Shown one piece after another: positions 22,671 through 35,640 of a DNA stretch of 64,000 bases (position 1 is the first letter of the stretch; each line of letters begins with the position of its first letter). Source of the DNA: Nepenthes gracilis (taxonomy: Eukaryota > Streptophyta > Magnoliopsida > Caryophyllales > Nepenthaceae); assembly GCA_033239525.1 (NCBI GenBank), contig BSYO01000023.1:13284158-13348157 (forward strand). Direction: 5' to 3'. The translations under genes and the position numbers were made by a program. Under the pieces are notes generated by a model. The model had not been told where the DNA came from. It did no database searches and saw only the letters and a list, made by a program, of their open reading frames with translations.

Positions 22671-25600
22671 CACTGAAATTTGATCAACTCTCCCTTCAAA
22701 ATTATATCTTTCAAAAATAAAATAGCGTTCAAGTGTTTGATTTAAACCTTGAAATCGTATTGTTGCTTGTTATTTTACAAAGTGGGGACATTTGACAAAG
22801 GGTAATGTCGAATGCCGAGTTATAGAATTCCATCATATATCAAAAGGTATTATAAGAATTCTCCCACATCCAATAACATATATTCATTTATTAAGTTTGC
22901 TTAATAGTTGAATACAAACGGCGACAGGGTTGATCCAATTGTTGGTAACCAGGCGGCTATGCCATTAAATTGTAACGGCTGTTACACATGTAAGTAATAT
23001 CTATCACATTGATTTAAAGCGACACTATACCCACGAATTAATTTCAAGTATCTATTAATCAAACCGTACATCTCACTATAAATAAACTATTTCTCTCAAA
23101 AGAAGGAGGAAGAAAAAAGAGAACATACACTTGATGCTCCACCTAATGAGTGCATAAATACAAAAGACACTCTACCAAATAAATATACGAACACCCCCAA
23201 CCACTCAGCCAAACAAGTCCACCCAAAGAAGTATTGCCCTTCATACAAATACTCATCTCCAGCCACTTTACATTCTACCACTCATTTTTTAACATCTTTC
23301 ACATTCGAATTAAAATATCACTGATTTAAACATTGAAAGATATACCAGGAGTGAGTCTCCTATATTTCTTACATCTTATTTGTTTTATTGTGTAACATAG
23401 GAATTAAATTCGAGGTTACAAATACATGGCCCATTACTTTCAAGTATTCAACCATGACAAAACAATTTCCTAATTTGTATATTAATTCGAATCCTCAATA
23501 CGCATCAGTATTTATTTGATATTTTTCCTTTAAAGGTGCAGGGAGGGATATAAGATTTTTAAAAGAAACATGCTTTATTATAAAATTTTAAGCACAAAGA
23601 ATATAAAATATTTCTCCAACATGTATGCTTGTAGGTTTACCGTCTAATATTTTCAAAAGAAGTCTGTTATGCCACATTTGCCTAGACTTGTCCCAAATGA
23701 GAGAGGGTTTATATAGGGTTGTAGCACCGTCAATTGGTGGCTAGGATTTTTCATCCATCATCTACTATAAATAGTTAGGATTAACACTCTACAAAATTTT
23801 TTGCAGATGAATCTATAAAGAATACTCTATAAATATCCACATTCTTTCCATTAAGAATATTTAGAATAATGTGCATTTTTTTTATTTTCTCTCTCTCTTT
23901 TTTATATTTTTTAGATTATTTTAAATTTTTTAAAATTACCTAGATAATTATCTACTATATATATATATTTTATATAATAATATTTTATATGTTGTTAGTC
24001 ATTGTCTTTGTGACAAGTTTATTTGACACATAATTTTTATACTTCTCAGCTATTCATGACAAATTGTTGTATCTGCAATGCAACAAGGAATGCTTGTTTT
24101 TGGGATATCGGCATTTTTCCAGTACCTGGGTTTTTTCGAAATTCGATTTCTTTGAGCCTTTAGTTATCAAATCCAAGAGTTCTACGACTTTTATGATTGA
24201 CAACTAAGGCTTAATATCTCAATTTTTTGGTAGGATACCGGGTGATAAGATACTAACTGTCTTTCGAGAAGTTTAAGGATGTCCTTTATAGTGTATAAAT
24301 AGAGAGGTAAGGGCTATCGATCGGTCATTAATTAAAGTCATATAAACAATATTTTACGTAATATAAAATTATACTTTGTATAATATATTTAATAGTAGTT
24401 TTATCTTCTTGCGGGTCGTATATATAATAAAATCTTTTCTCCTGTTTGGAATACAAAGCAGCTGAAATTCTTTTATATTAGATGAGTTCTCTCGGAGTAC
24501 CCGGGCCAACAATCCTAGCAAAAAGTTACAAATTGAACTGTCACTTCTACTATTTAGTGGACTAGACAACCATATGCTATACGAGACATTTCTTAGTATC
24601 TAATTGGATACTTAGTAGATTGTTAATCTATAATTTTATTTTTAATTTAATTATTTTTTAAAAAAATTATAATTGCATAAAAAATTACGTATATCATCTT
24701 TGGTCGTTTTTTTTAAAAGAGTTTCAGCTAAAAATAATATTTTTATTTAATTGCAATTTGGAAGGATAATTAGGTGTTATGACCCGACAGAAATTGGGTT
24801 TGTTTCGAAATTTGGATATGTTTGAATCAGAATCGTGGCCGTTAGATCAGACCCGACCAGATATTTACATTATATTCTTAAGTTTATATTTTTGTTAAAT
24901 CTTAATATAAATATTTAATTTGTCCTTTCGAAGATAAGTTTGATTTTAAATTCCGATTAGAATAGAACTAAGCCAGTTGCGGAAGGGAGGTCAGGGCCCA
25001 CAAGTAGTCGCCATCGATTCAACACGACGACGTATAACTGAACAACGAGATGCTCACTACTATATATAAATAACATGTTATTACCTTTAAAATATTAACT
25101 TAAATTTAAAAAATTAGAAAAATTCAAATTTTATAATATTAGTATATTTTTAGTAAATTAATCTTTCCATATGATTTATTAATTTGTATTCAAATTTAGA
25201 TTTTATTAAATAAAATTTATGTCATCAAATTTTTATAACAATATTCTTAACTTTTAAATAAGAATATAAATATTATATATTTTAAATTTATTTAGTAACT
25301 AAAATGTTTATAACTTTATATGTATAAGATAACTCATCCCCTATCTATTTAAAAAATAAAATTATTTTATATGCAAATCATAATAGAAAAAAAAATGAAA
25401 TTAAATCCGTTAGAGGGACAAAACTAAAGTGGGTCTCTTTATTAACAATAAAATCTTTTACCGATGTTATTAAATTAAATTTAGATAAAAATTTATAATT
25501 AATAAATTAGATCAAAATGGGTAATACGCTATTATTCAGGTCAAAATTTTTAATTGTGTCCATCTATAAGCTAAATAAGGTCGATTTCTGTAGGTTGATG

Positions 25601-27956
25601 GATATTTTTCTTTTTTTAGTATATTTATTTAAAAATTATATTTTTGTGAAAATACCTAAAAATATATAATATCTTATAAATTATAATATTTTGAATAAAA
25701 TATAATATAATTATACATTTTAATAAAAAATTATTTCATAAAAATTATTGATTATATAAAAATATAATACATTAAAATAATTTTTAAAAATTGATATTTA
25801 TCTAAAATAAAAAAAATATATATATTTATTAAAAAACTATAACTTGGGCCAAACCGGGCCGAACTAGATATTTTCACATGTGACCATGACCGGTCTAAAA
25901 AATTAATTAAACCTATTATTGTGACTATATCCATTTATAATATTTTTATATTTTAACTGAATCATATAAAATTTTAGATCGATCAAATGAATTGGTTAGA
26001 TAATCTAATTTTAATATAGTTTACCTTTGACACACTCCGCCTTTTTTTTTTTCTCAATCCAATTTTATTTGATAAGCAATAATAAATCTATATAAATTAT
26101 CACTGCTAATAATAATATATAAAAATATTATAATTATATTTATAGTTTTAAGTTTGATTTATGAGATATTATATTATCTGATAAAAATAATATTAAAATT
26201 GATGTTATTGATATAGAGTTTGACCCAAATTTATAAAGTGTGAGCTATGATTATTTATATACAAAAAAGCAAGAACCCCTTGCCCTACTAATTAATTGAT
26301 TAAGACTAGACTGCAAAAATACATGATCTATGTCGCCAAAGGTAGTTTTGGACTATATATGATGTGGTTGGCTTGGTTTGGCCAATTTCGGTCTAAATTT
26401 AATGTATTGATAGACTGATTTAACATTGGCATAACATATTTGTTTTCATCTGTGTCGAGTAACAACTTTAAAAAATAAAAAAAAATTAAAAATTGATATT
26501 ATTTTTTAAATTTTTTGTAATTTAGAAGATCTTAGCATCCTATGCGAATTAGAATATAGATTAAAAACTAAATCATTATTTTTTTTTTTTCTATTGGGTA
26601 AAAACTTAATATATATTAATATTATAAAAATTTTATAGAAATGTTATATATAATTTTTTATATATTAAAATCTCTACCGGTAAATAAAATTTAATGGTAG
26701 AGATAATAATGTACCAAGTATATCTCCCTAAGTAAATATATGCCTCTCAAATCCCAATTTTCTCAACATTTTTCTCTTCTCTTTCTTAATTTTCCACCAT
26801 CGCTCATCGTCGATCCTGTCACTAGTTGCTGTTGTTGCCAATGTTACTAAGCTAATAGTTGGTATACTTTTTAGTTATTTTAAAATATTTTAAAATAATA
26901 TAATATTTATTCATCTATTTTTTATGAGTTTATTAATAAATATGCATTAATAAAATCTTGATACTAAGTTTGAGGTTCGACTTGTTTCCAAAAGAAATGT
27001 TGTTTGCTTTGGCAAAAATGCATGAGACAATCAATTTTTGCCAAGTCAAGTACACAAACTTCCTTAACAAGGTGCCTTGAAGCCTTTCTAATTATAATCA
27101 AAGGCTCACAACACAATCTTGTAGCGAGGAAACAATCATGCTCCTATATTGGGGTGCCGGTATGAATTCTTATAGATAGCTTTATTATTGAATTTTAAGG
27201 TTATATTTGTTCATGATTGTAATAGGAGACATAAAATTAGTAAGTATAGGCAAATAAAAGTAGATTCAACGATAACCCAATAGAATATTGACCAAAAAGA
27301 AAATAAATAAAGTTTGGCTATAATTCTAACAACTTGGTCTTATTGATCAAGTTATCAGGCCATTCAATTTTTATATCAAGATTATATTTTATGAGGCAAT
27401 TAATACTGAACCAGAGAAATGAGCTAAAAGATACTAAATTATTCTATCAAGCAATCGATTGATTTTTTTACTTAGTTTGTAATCTGCATGTCAACTAATT
27501 GCCCATTAAGAAACACATGATCCATATGCTCTAATACCGAGAGCACCTACAATGATCTACGACCCAATACGTATATAATAGTAGTTGACCTGAAAGGCCC
27601 ACAACTAAGTCAACTTTCAGATCATGGCTTATAACCCAAATATGGAAAGCCTACCTTGTATTGGTTTCCACACCTCTATGCCTCTTACCACCCAGGCGGA
27701 ATTGGACTCTAACTCAAAAATCTAAAGATATTATTATTATACACCTTTGCAAATTCAAAAGCCCTTAGAGCATTTTGTTACTAACTAATCACACAATCTC
27801 TAAGGTCCAATCTTATAATATTAAGTCTGTATAAAGTGGTCAAAACTTGCCATCTAGAATGTCTCTACCCTACAAAATATTCTTTTGAGACCTAGTAATC
27901 CAATTCTCTTCTCTCTCACACTTTCTTTCATAACTCATTTGTTACATATAATTATT
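22671..27956. other. AT-rich intergenic region
   Basis: About 5.3 kb with no recognisable coding exon. Bases 22750-23400 and 23690-24300 are less AT-rich and hold TATA-like CTATAAATA sites (near 23078 and 23765), possibly old LTR or promoter remnants. A short inverted repeat lies at 24156-24210. The rest is low-complexity. Confidence 0.45.
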
Positions 27957-29938
27957 AATTTAAGCGTTAAAAAATAACTTGAAAAACCAATCTAAAATCA
28001 TCTGAGGCTCTTATCTCTATTTTTGGTGTATAGGGTTCGGACTAAACATTTAAAGTCTACTACAAAATCTCTCGGGCTAAAATATATATCTAAAACATAT
28101 AACACAGTTGATACGTTTATGGTGCGAATTACTAAATGAATTAGGAATGATCTAATTCAGGTATCCGATTGGAAGCGAGCTTGATCTTTATTATTTTAAA
28201 TTTAGATCTTATACATTACAACTAAAAAATAAGAAGTTAGAAAATGACGGATTCACATCATGATATATTCTCTGATATTTAAATTAATAATCTTTTCACT
28301 TGGTCGAAAAATATAAGAGAATGAGAGAAGAAATATGTAAATGTAAAGGTGTTTAGGGATTTAGTGTAATAGGGAGGATTGAGCTGCATAGATGCGCTTG
28401 ATCGGTCAGTGGATTTTTGCGTGGGAATCACACCCGTGGAAAATTTTTTAATTTAAGCGTTAAAAAATAATTTGAGAAACCAATCTAAAATCATTTGAGG
28501 CTCTCATCTCTATTTTTGGTGTATAGGGTTCAGACTAAACCATTTAAAAGTTTACTCTAAAATTTTCTCAGGCTAAAATATATATTTAAAACATATAACA
28601 CAACAAATATATTCCTGGATTTGAATTATTGAACGAATTAGGAAGTCATTTAATTTGTGTCCGATTAGAAGCGGATTTGATCTTTATTATTTCAAATCTA
28701 GATCCTACATATCACAACTAAAAAAATAAAATATCAGAGGATGGCAAGACTCACTTTTAAATATATTTTCTAACGTTCAAATCAGTAATCTTTTTACTTG
28801 GTTATGAAAGATAGGAGGATGAGGAAAAAAATAAATAAATGTAAAAGTGTTTAGGGATTTAGTGCAATAGGAAGGATTGGGCTTCATGGATGCGCTTGAT
28901 GGGTGAATGGATTTTGCGTGGGAATCACACTCATGGGAGATTTTTTAATTTAAGCCTTAAAAAATAACTTAATAAGCCAATCTAAAATCATCGGAGGCTC
29001 TTATCTTTGTTTTTGGTGTATAGGGCTCAGACTAAACCATTTAAAAGTCTACTCTAAAATCTCTTAGGCTAAAATATATATCTAAAACACACAACACAAT
29101 AGATACATTTCTAAATCTGAATTATTGAACTAATTAGGAAGTCGCCTAATTTAGATATCCTATTGAAAGCGTGTTTGATCTTTATTACTTCAAACCTAAA
29201 TCTTACATATCAAAACTAAAAAAATAAAATGTTAGAGGATAACATGACTCACTTTTTGATGTATTTATTGACGTTTAAATTAGTAATCTTTTTAATTGAT
29301 TGTGAAAGATAGGAGAATGAGAGAAGAAATAAATAAATGTAAAAGTGTTTAGGGATTTAGTGTAATAGGAATGATTGGGCTTCATGGATGCGCTCGATGA
29401 GTGAGTGGATTTTGCGTGGGAATCACACTCTTGGGAGATTTTTTAATTTAGGCGTTAAAAAAATAACTCGAGAAGCCAATCTAAAATCATTTGAAGCTCT
29501 CATCTCGGTTTTTGGTGTATAGACTTCATATTAAAACATTTAAAAGTCTACTCTAAAATCTCTCGGGCTAAAATATATGTCTAAAACATACAATATAATT
29601 GATACGTTACTGAATCCAAATTATTAAACGAATTAGAAAATAATCTAATCTAAGTGTCTGATTGGAAGCGGGTTTGATCTTTGTTATTTTGAACTTAAAT
29701 CTTGCACTACTACTAAAAAATAATAAATCAGAAGATGGTATAACTCATTTTTTGATACATCCTCTGACGTTTAAGTTTATAATCTTTTCACTTGGTCAAT
29801 AAAGATAGGAGGATGAGAGAAGAAATACATATATGTAAAGGTATTTAGGGATTTAGTGTAATAGGGAGGAGTGGGCTTCGTGGATACGCTCGATGGGTGG
29901 GTGAATTTTTGCGTGGGAATCACACTCATGGAAGACTA
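27957..29938. repeat. Four tandem copies of a ~495-bp unit
   Basis: Units start at 27957, 28450, 28947 and 29445 (spacings 493, 497 and 498), each with AATTTAAGCGTTAAAAAATA or close variants. Each runs through GGTGTATAG, CTAAAATATAT(A/G)T, GATCTTT(A/G)TTA, GTGTTTAGGGATTTAGTG or close variants, and TGCGTGGGAATCACAC. Copies are similar but clearly diverged. The array abuts the retroelement array at 30055 across about 115 bp sharing GCACCC(A/G)T(A/G)GAA motifs. No ORF is conserved. Confidence 0.9.
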
Positions 29939-30054
29939 ATTTCTTTAGAGTAAAAGCTGCACCCATGGAAGAGTGGCTTCTAAAGATGATTGCACCCGTA
30001 GAAAAGTGGCATCATGAGAGAGTGACTGAGAAAGTTAGATGCACTCAGGATGCC

Positions 30055-33000
30055 ATAATGTTCGAATTTTGGGCTAATAGATCGATCCCATTTTCATATG
30101 AAGGACGGGATATATTTATAGAGTGAGAGCTCGTTAGCCATCCTTGGGCCTCACGCCTTTGCAATTGTGAGTGGCTAACACCACGAGTTTACGGTGGTGG
30201 GATGCAAGCATTATAGTTCTGCATTTCTAAAGGAGCTGTCATCATATTTCTACCTCTAACACTCTGCACCTCTGTAATTTTCAGGGAGATAGGCTGGCGG
30301 CTGTTACTTGCGATTCCTACTCATGCAAGCGTAAGGGATCACATGGTGACAACGGTCATTTGGATTTGTCTGTTGAATTAGAGTAAGATGAGTTGGACTA
30401 TTGAATAACTCTTATTGCTCATATATTGTTGGGCTGATTCGGGTCAAATTATTTAGGCCTTTAGCCATGCTTTTTTGGTTTGGAGGAGCTATTATTGGGC
30501 TGTTACTTTTGGGGCCTTCTTTCTCTTACAGGCTGGGTTGTGGGCCAACTCACGAACTACCAAACACATCAACAACTAATGTGAAACAATTCATTTATAT
30601 GACATTTATATATAGCGTGCACAGATGGTGGCTAAATAATGTTCACTATTCTTATAGGTATCATAATTCTTTATGTTATCATTCTTTGTTTTAGTTTATT
30701 ATGTAAAGAAATCTCATTCCCTTTTATCATTGGTGATCAATTGAGTCCATCCACGACCTCATACGATATCCAAGAGGCATGATGACTGGCATTATCACAC
30801 AACTAACAAATGTTTGGTTAAAAGAATTATGTAAAAATAATTATTATTAGTGATATTTAATTTTTATTATTAAAAATAAATATTATATGAGATCATTTAT
30901 TATTAGAACAGTTTACAATTAACTCAATATATGAGATAAATATTTATTATTATATAATCGAGAATGCAAATTTTTACCATCCCACCTCACCCTTACCTCG
31001 CCGCCGTACCCCAGCTACCAACAAGCCTTGCCCCCCTCCCCTTACCCACCGCTGGCGCTGGCCCACCTCCAATAAATCCCTAAACCTTAAACCTTAAATA
31101 TCCTTATCTTATTTCAAAGCTAATATTTGGAGTACTATTATTTCAATAATATTTATTTTATTCTAATCTTATTTCTTATAATAAATAAACATCTCTTAAA
31201 ATATTTAATTTATTATTTTTCTATTGAGAGGATAAATATCATTGGCAATATTTGATACTAACTTAATCCGATTATTGCATTTGGTTTGAAAAAGGAATTA
31301 AAAATGAATATTATCAAAGAATATTTATAACTTAAAAAAAAAAAGCTAATCATTTGGTTTGAAGCACTATGGTCAGAACTACAGATTACCAAAGAACATC
31401 TATTACTGAAGAAAAAAACAAGCAATTCTATATAAAAACATGATCTTTCACCAACTCCATCCACACGTACTTGGCTACCGCCTCCCGCCCACTCATCACT
31501 GCCGTCCACGGTTCCGTCAACAGTCTGCCAACACCCCACTGCCGACAACAGCCACCGGTGCTCATCCATTAATTGACAATGGACGGGCGGTTGGTCCACA
31601 CCATTATTTCAACTAAAACTCTTGTTCCATCCCCACCGAATTACACTCCCATCAACCATGCATCGTGTTGCATGTAAAGATGATGATGCTTGGTGCTAGT
31701 TAGCTTTTGGTTGATGTTTTTGGCAAATCAAATGAGCTTTTAACGTGGGACGTTTTGAGTGGAAAAGCTCTTACGAGAAAAGAATTATTCTGACTTAGAT
31801 AGGGAAAAGAATTATTCTGGCTTGGCTAGAACACCATGCTTATATATCTAACAACATGGCAACTACTTTGCCTTTTGCAGGGTCATAAATAACATCATGT
31901 TTGGAGGGTAAATGTTGTTGGGGCAGTGGCCTTTGTCCAGGTTGGAATAATGTTCGAATTTTGGACTAATGAATCGATCCACGCCCATTTTCATATAAAG
32001 GAATGGATATATTTATAGAGTGAGCGGCTGCAGTTACCCCGCCACCCCCGGCGCTAGGGTGGCCTAGGTAGTGAATATTATGTGTATTTATTCATGTATA
32101 TATATAGGTGTCTTTGTGGCTAATGGCGTGAGAGACCACGTGTGTGCTTGTGAGCAACCACTCGTGAGTTTTGTGGTGGGATTGTACACTTGTAATTGTT
32201 TCACTTTAGTTTGAAACAAGCAGAGCTGCGTAAACAATCCTTTATAGTGCATTTCTAAAGGAGTTGTCATCATATTTCTACCTCTCCCGACCGTCCGAGA
32301 GCTTTGCTCCTTCGTAATTTTCCGGCTTTGCCCCAACAAGTGGATCAGAGAAAAGCCGGATCTTTTGTCATATTACGGAGTTGCGATGGTTTTCTACTCA
32401 TGGAAGCAAAATGTAAGGGATCACATGGTAACAAGTCATTTGGATTCATCTGCAATTTGTGAATTTACACAGAGAGACAAAGCCAAAGTAAGATGAGTTG
32501 GGCTCCAAATTGAATAAAACTCATTTGATTGCTCATATATTGTTGGGCTAAAAAATGATTCGGGTCAAATTATTTAGTGCTAGGACTTTAGCCATGCTTT
32601 TGGGTTTGTGAAGGAGCTCGAGGAATTGGGCTTTCTCGGAACGTCTACCTCTCGCCGGCCCCGAGGTCCTTGTCACGAATGGGCCCAAAGCCCTTCTTTC
32701 TTTTCAGGCAAGAAGGGCCACATCAAAAAGTTCTCACTATAAATGGGTGAGAACGCTGGGAACTACGAAAAAACACGAGGAAGATCAACAACTAATGTGA
32801 AACAATTCATTTATACCTCAGGGAGAGAACATTTATATAGTAGAGAATGGCACAGATGGTGACGAGGAGGCTAAATAATGTTCACTATACTTATAGGTAT
32901 GATAATTCTTTATGTTATCATTCTTTGTTTTAGTTTATTAGGTGAATGCCAAAGAAATCTCATTCCCTTTTATCATTGGTGATCAATTGAGTCCATCCCC

Positions 33001-34245
33001 GAGACCTGGAGACATCGATATCAAGAGGCATGATGACGGAGACGTATTAGTCCGAGATCACAACTAACAAATGTTTGGTTAAAAGCATTATGTAAAAATA
33101 ATTATTACCAAGCGATATTTAATTTTTATTATTAAAAATAAATATTAGGAGCGAGATCATTTATTATTAGAGCTCAGCGATTTACGGCCGCCCACTTAAT
33201 TCAATATATGGAGATAAATATTTATTATCATATAATCGAGAATGTAAATTATTACCATCCCACCTCACCCTTACCTCGCCGCCGTGCCCCAGCTACCAAC
33301 AAGCCCTGCCCCCCTCCCATTACCCACCGCTAGCGCTGGCCTACCTCCAATAAATCCCTAAACCCTAAACCTTAAATATATTTATCTTATTTCAAAGCTA
33401 ATATTTAGAGTAATCTTATTTTAGTAATATTTATTCTGTTTTTATCTTATTTCTTATAATAAATAAATAGCTCTTAAAATATTTAATTTATTAATTTTCT
33501 GTTGTACTGGGTGGTAATATCAGAGGCAACAATAATGAATCCTAGAGCATGTTTAGTTTGGTAGAATAAAGAGAGGATAAATATCATTGGCAGTATTTGA
33601 TACTAACTTAATCCGATTATTGCATTTGGTTTGAAAAAGGAATTAAAAATGGGTATTATCAAAGAATATTTATAACTTAAAAAAAAAAAGCTAATCATTT
33701 GGTTTGAAGCATTATGGTCAAAACTAGAGACTACCAAAGAACATCTATTACTGAAGAAAAAAACAAGCAATTCTATATAATCCATCCACACCTACTTGGC
33801 TACCGCCTCCCACCCACTCATCACTGCCGTCCACGGTTCCGTCAACCGTCTGCCAACACCCCACTGCCGACAACAGCCACCGGTGCTCATCCATTAATTG
33901 ACAATGGACGGGCGGTTGGTCCGCACCATGACATTTCAATTAAAACTCTTGTTCCATCCCCACGGCGAGGGGAATTACACTCCCATCAACCATGCATCGT
34001 GTTGCATGTAAAGACGATGATGCTTATTCTTGCTATTTAGCTTTTGGTTGATGTTTTGGCAAATCAAATGAGCTTTTAACGTGGGACGTTTTGAGTGGAA
34101 AAGCTCTTACGAGAAAAGAATTATTCTGACTTAGATAGGGAAAAGAATTATTCTGGCTTGGCTAGAAATCCCTGCTCATATATCTAACAACAAGGCAACT
34201 AGTTTGCCTTTTGCAGGGTCATAAATAACATCATGTTTGGAGGGT
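30055..34245 (+). mobile_element. Tandem LTR retroelement array: LTR-internal-LTR-internal
   Basis: Two copies of one unit lie head to tail. The first is a degraded LTR (30055-30285) plus internal region to 31915. The second is a full LTR (31916-32338) plus internal region to 34245. The internal regions match over their length, including TTTGCAGGGTCATAAATAAC near both ends. The middle LTR begins TGTTGGGG and ends CCCCAACA. It is preceded by purine-rich TTTGGAGGGTAAATGT and followed by AGTGGATCAGAG, resembling the tRNA-Met primer site. After 34245 the sequence turns unique with no closing LTR. No gag or pol frame is visible, so it is a non-autonomous (LARD/TRIM-like) family. Many small indels distinguish the units. 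Confidence 0.82.
31916..32338 (+). repeat. Middle LTR of the array
   Basis: 423 bp, TGTTGGGG...CCCCAACA, with a TATATATATAGG TATA-like site near 32098. It shares its start and everything from GCGGCTG onward with the solo LTR at 16025-16704, but the U3 segment between differs (ATAATGTTCGAATTTTGG onward). No target duplication flanks it, as expected for an LTR shared by two tandem units. Confidence 0.82.
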
Positions 34246-35250
34246 AAATGTCTCCAATCTTATGTCTTTTTATAAATGATTTTTTAAGTACATTAGCGAT
34301 AAAGATTTGTAGTTTATCTTTGATTGCTCTCTCTCATCCTATATGAAGAAATTTGGGGTTTTTTTCTTTGACATTTTTTAATCATCGGCTTGTTGGATGA
34401 GAGGACCTCTAGTTTGATGTTTTTAGGCCTTGGTGATGTGGATGTGTATAGAAAAAATATAAAAATTTATATTGATAATAATAATTAAAAAATAAGATGA
34501 CAAAAGTTAGAACATTATTCAACTTTAATAGTCTCTTATGAAATTACTCAACCTAAGCATTGAAAATTAATTTACTGATGAAAAAACTTACTGCTATTTT
34601 TGTAAGAAGATAAACTAATTTAAACTTTAATTTAAGTGCTTCCTACTTAAATAGGCCAACAACAATTAACTAGGCCATTGGAATTGTGGCTATACTTGTT
34701 TAAAAGGGGTGGCACAACTATTCTTTGGGGCGGCAAGTTAAGGCAGAGAAAATGGGGTGCATATTAACTTCTTTTTTAGACATGATGTGGTGATCCCTCC
34801 TAAAGCACTAGGAGCTATTAATGCACGAGTCATCCTACATTAAAATGGGTCGAGTCTATGGATTCCTAGTTACGGGAACCTAGCATCATCAGGGCATGCA
34901 TTTTTTGCTCTATGGATGATTTTTGTATTTCTAAGACTTTAGGATTCTTGCCTCATTTTACTTTGATCCCTTATTTTTTAAACCCATCTTTAACTTAAAC
35001 TTACGCTTGGGGAGAAAAAAGCATATAAATGGTAGTTGTATATATCCATGGATTGAATTGTATAATTAATCGGTCAGCCGATCATGCACTAATAGTTATT
35101 GATGATCTCTTCTTTGATTATGGACTACTATATAAACACATATCCTTAATTTGTATTTAAACCTAACTAGTAGAGGAAATAATTATTTTAATTATACATT
35201 TGAGTAAATTGATTGTTATCTTTTTTCCGAATTAGACTTACTTTATTTGG

Positions 35251-35640
35251 TTGAAGAGGAGAATTAATAAGATAAAATTGTCTTGGTTTTCATTTTTTGG
35301 AAATTGTTGGAATTGTATAGGTTTCAAACTCGGCAAAAGTGATGATGATGCTAGAATACCTCTTTTGAGCACAATAGATTTGAGTAGACTAGGGTTAACC
35401 AATTTGAACATGACTATTAGCACCGGACAATTTGATCACTATAAGAAATTAAAGCTATTGTACATTACACCTGAGCAAATAGATACGTCAATATATGCAT
35501 ATGAGCATAGAACATTTGTTACCCTTTTGCTAGTAGATTTTATGCTTGTCACGCTACTTATCGATGCTTGCCACGTGAAAAAATTTGCCCACCATAAGTT
35601 GAAAAAGTCTGATAAAATCAAAATTAATCACACAATTTAA
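35251..35640 (+). CDS. Unrecognised 129-codon open frame
   Basis: It is longer than expected by chance in DNA this AT-rich. The protein is Lys/Leu/Ile-rich, with a hydrophobic stretch near residues 89-105 and a basic C-terminus. No known domain is recognised and neither splice partners nor a promoter are evident. It could be an orphan exon, a transposon relic or chance. Confidence 0.2.
   Translation: MKRRINKIKLSWFSFFGNCWNCIGFKLGKSDDDARIPLLSTIDLSRLGLTNLNMTISTGQFDHYKKLKLLYITPEQIDTSIYAYEHRTFVTLLLVDFMLVTLLIDACHVKKFAHHKLKKSDKIKINHTI

Noticed and set aside
22750..23400. Possible pararetrovirus-like or LTR promoter (CTATAAATAAAC)
   Set aside because: A single TATA-like site without coat, movement or polymerase coding sequence or a paired repeat does not support it.
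31258..31599. 113-codon minus-strand frame in the LTR array
   Set aside because: The matching frame in unit 2 (33603-33939) is broken and rearranged, and no domain is seen.
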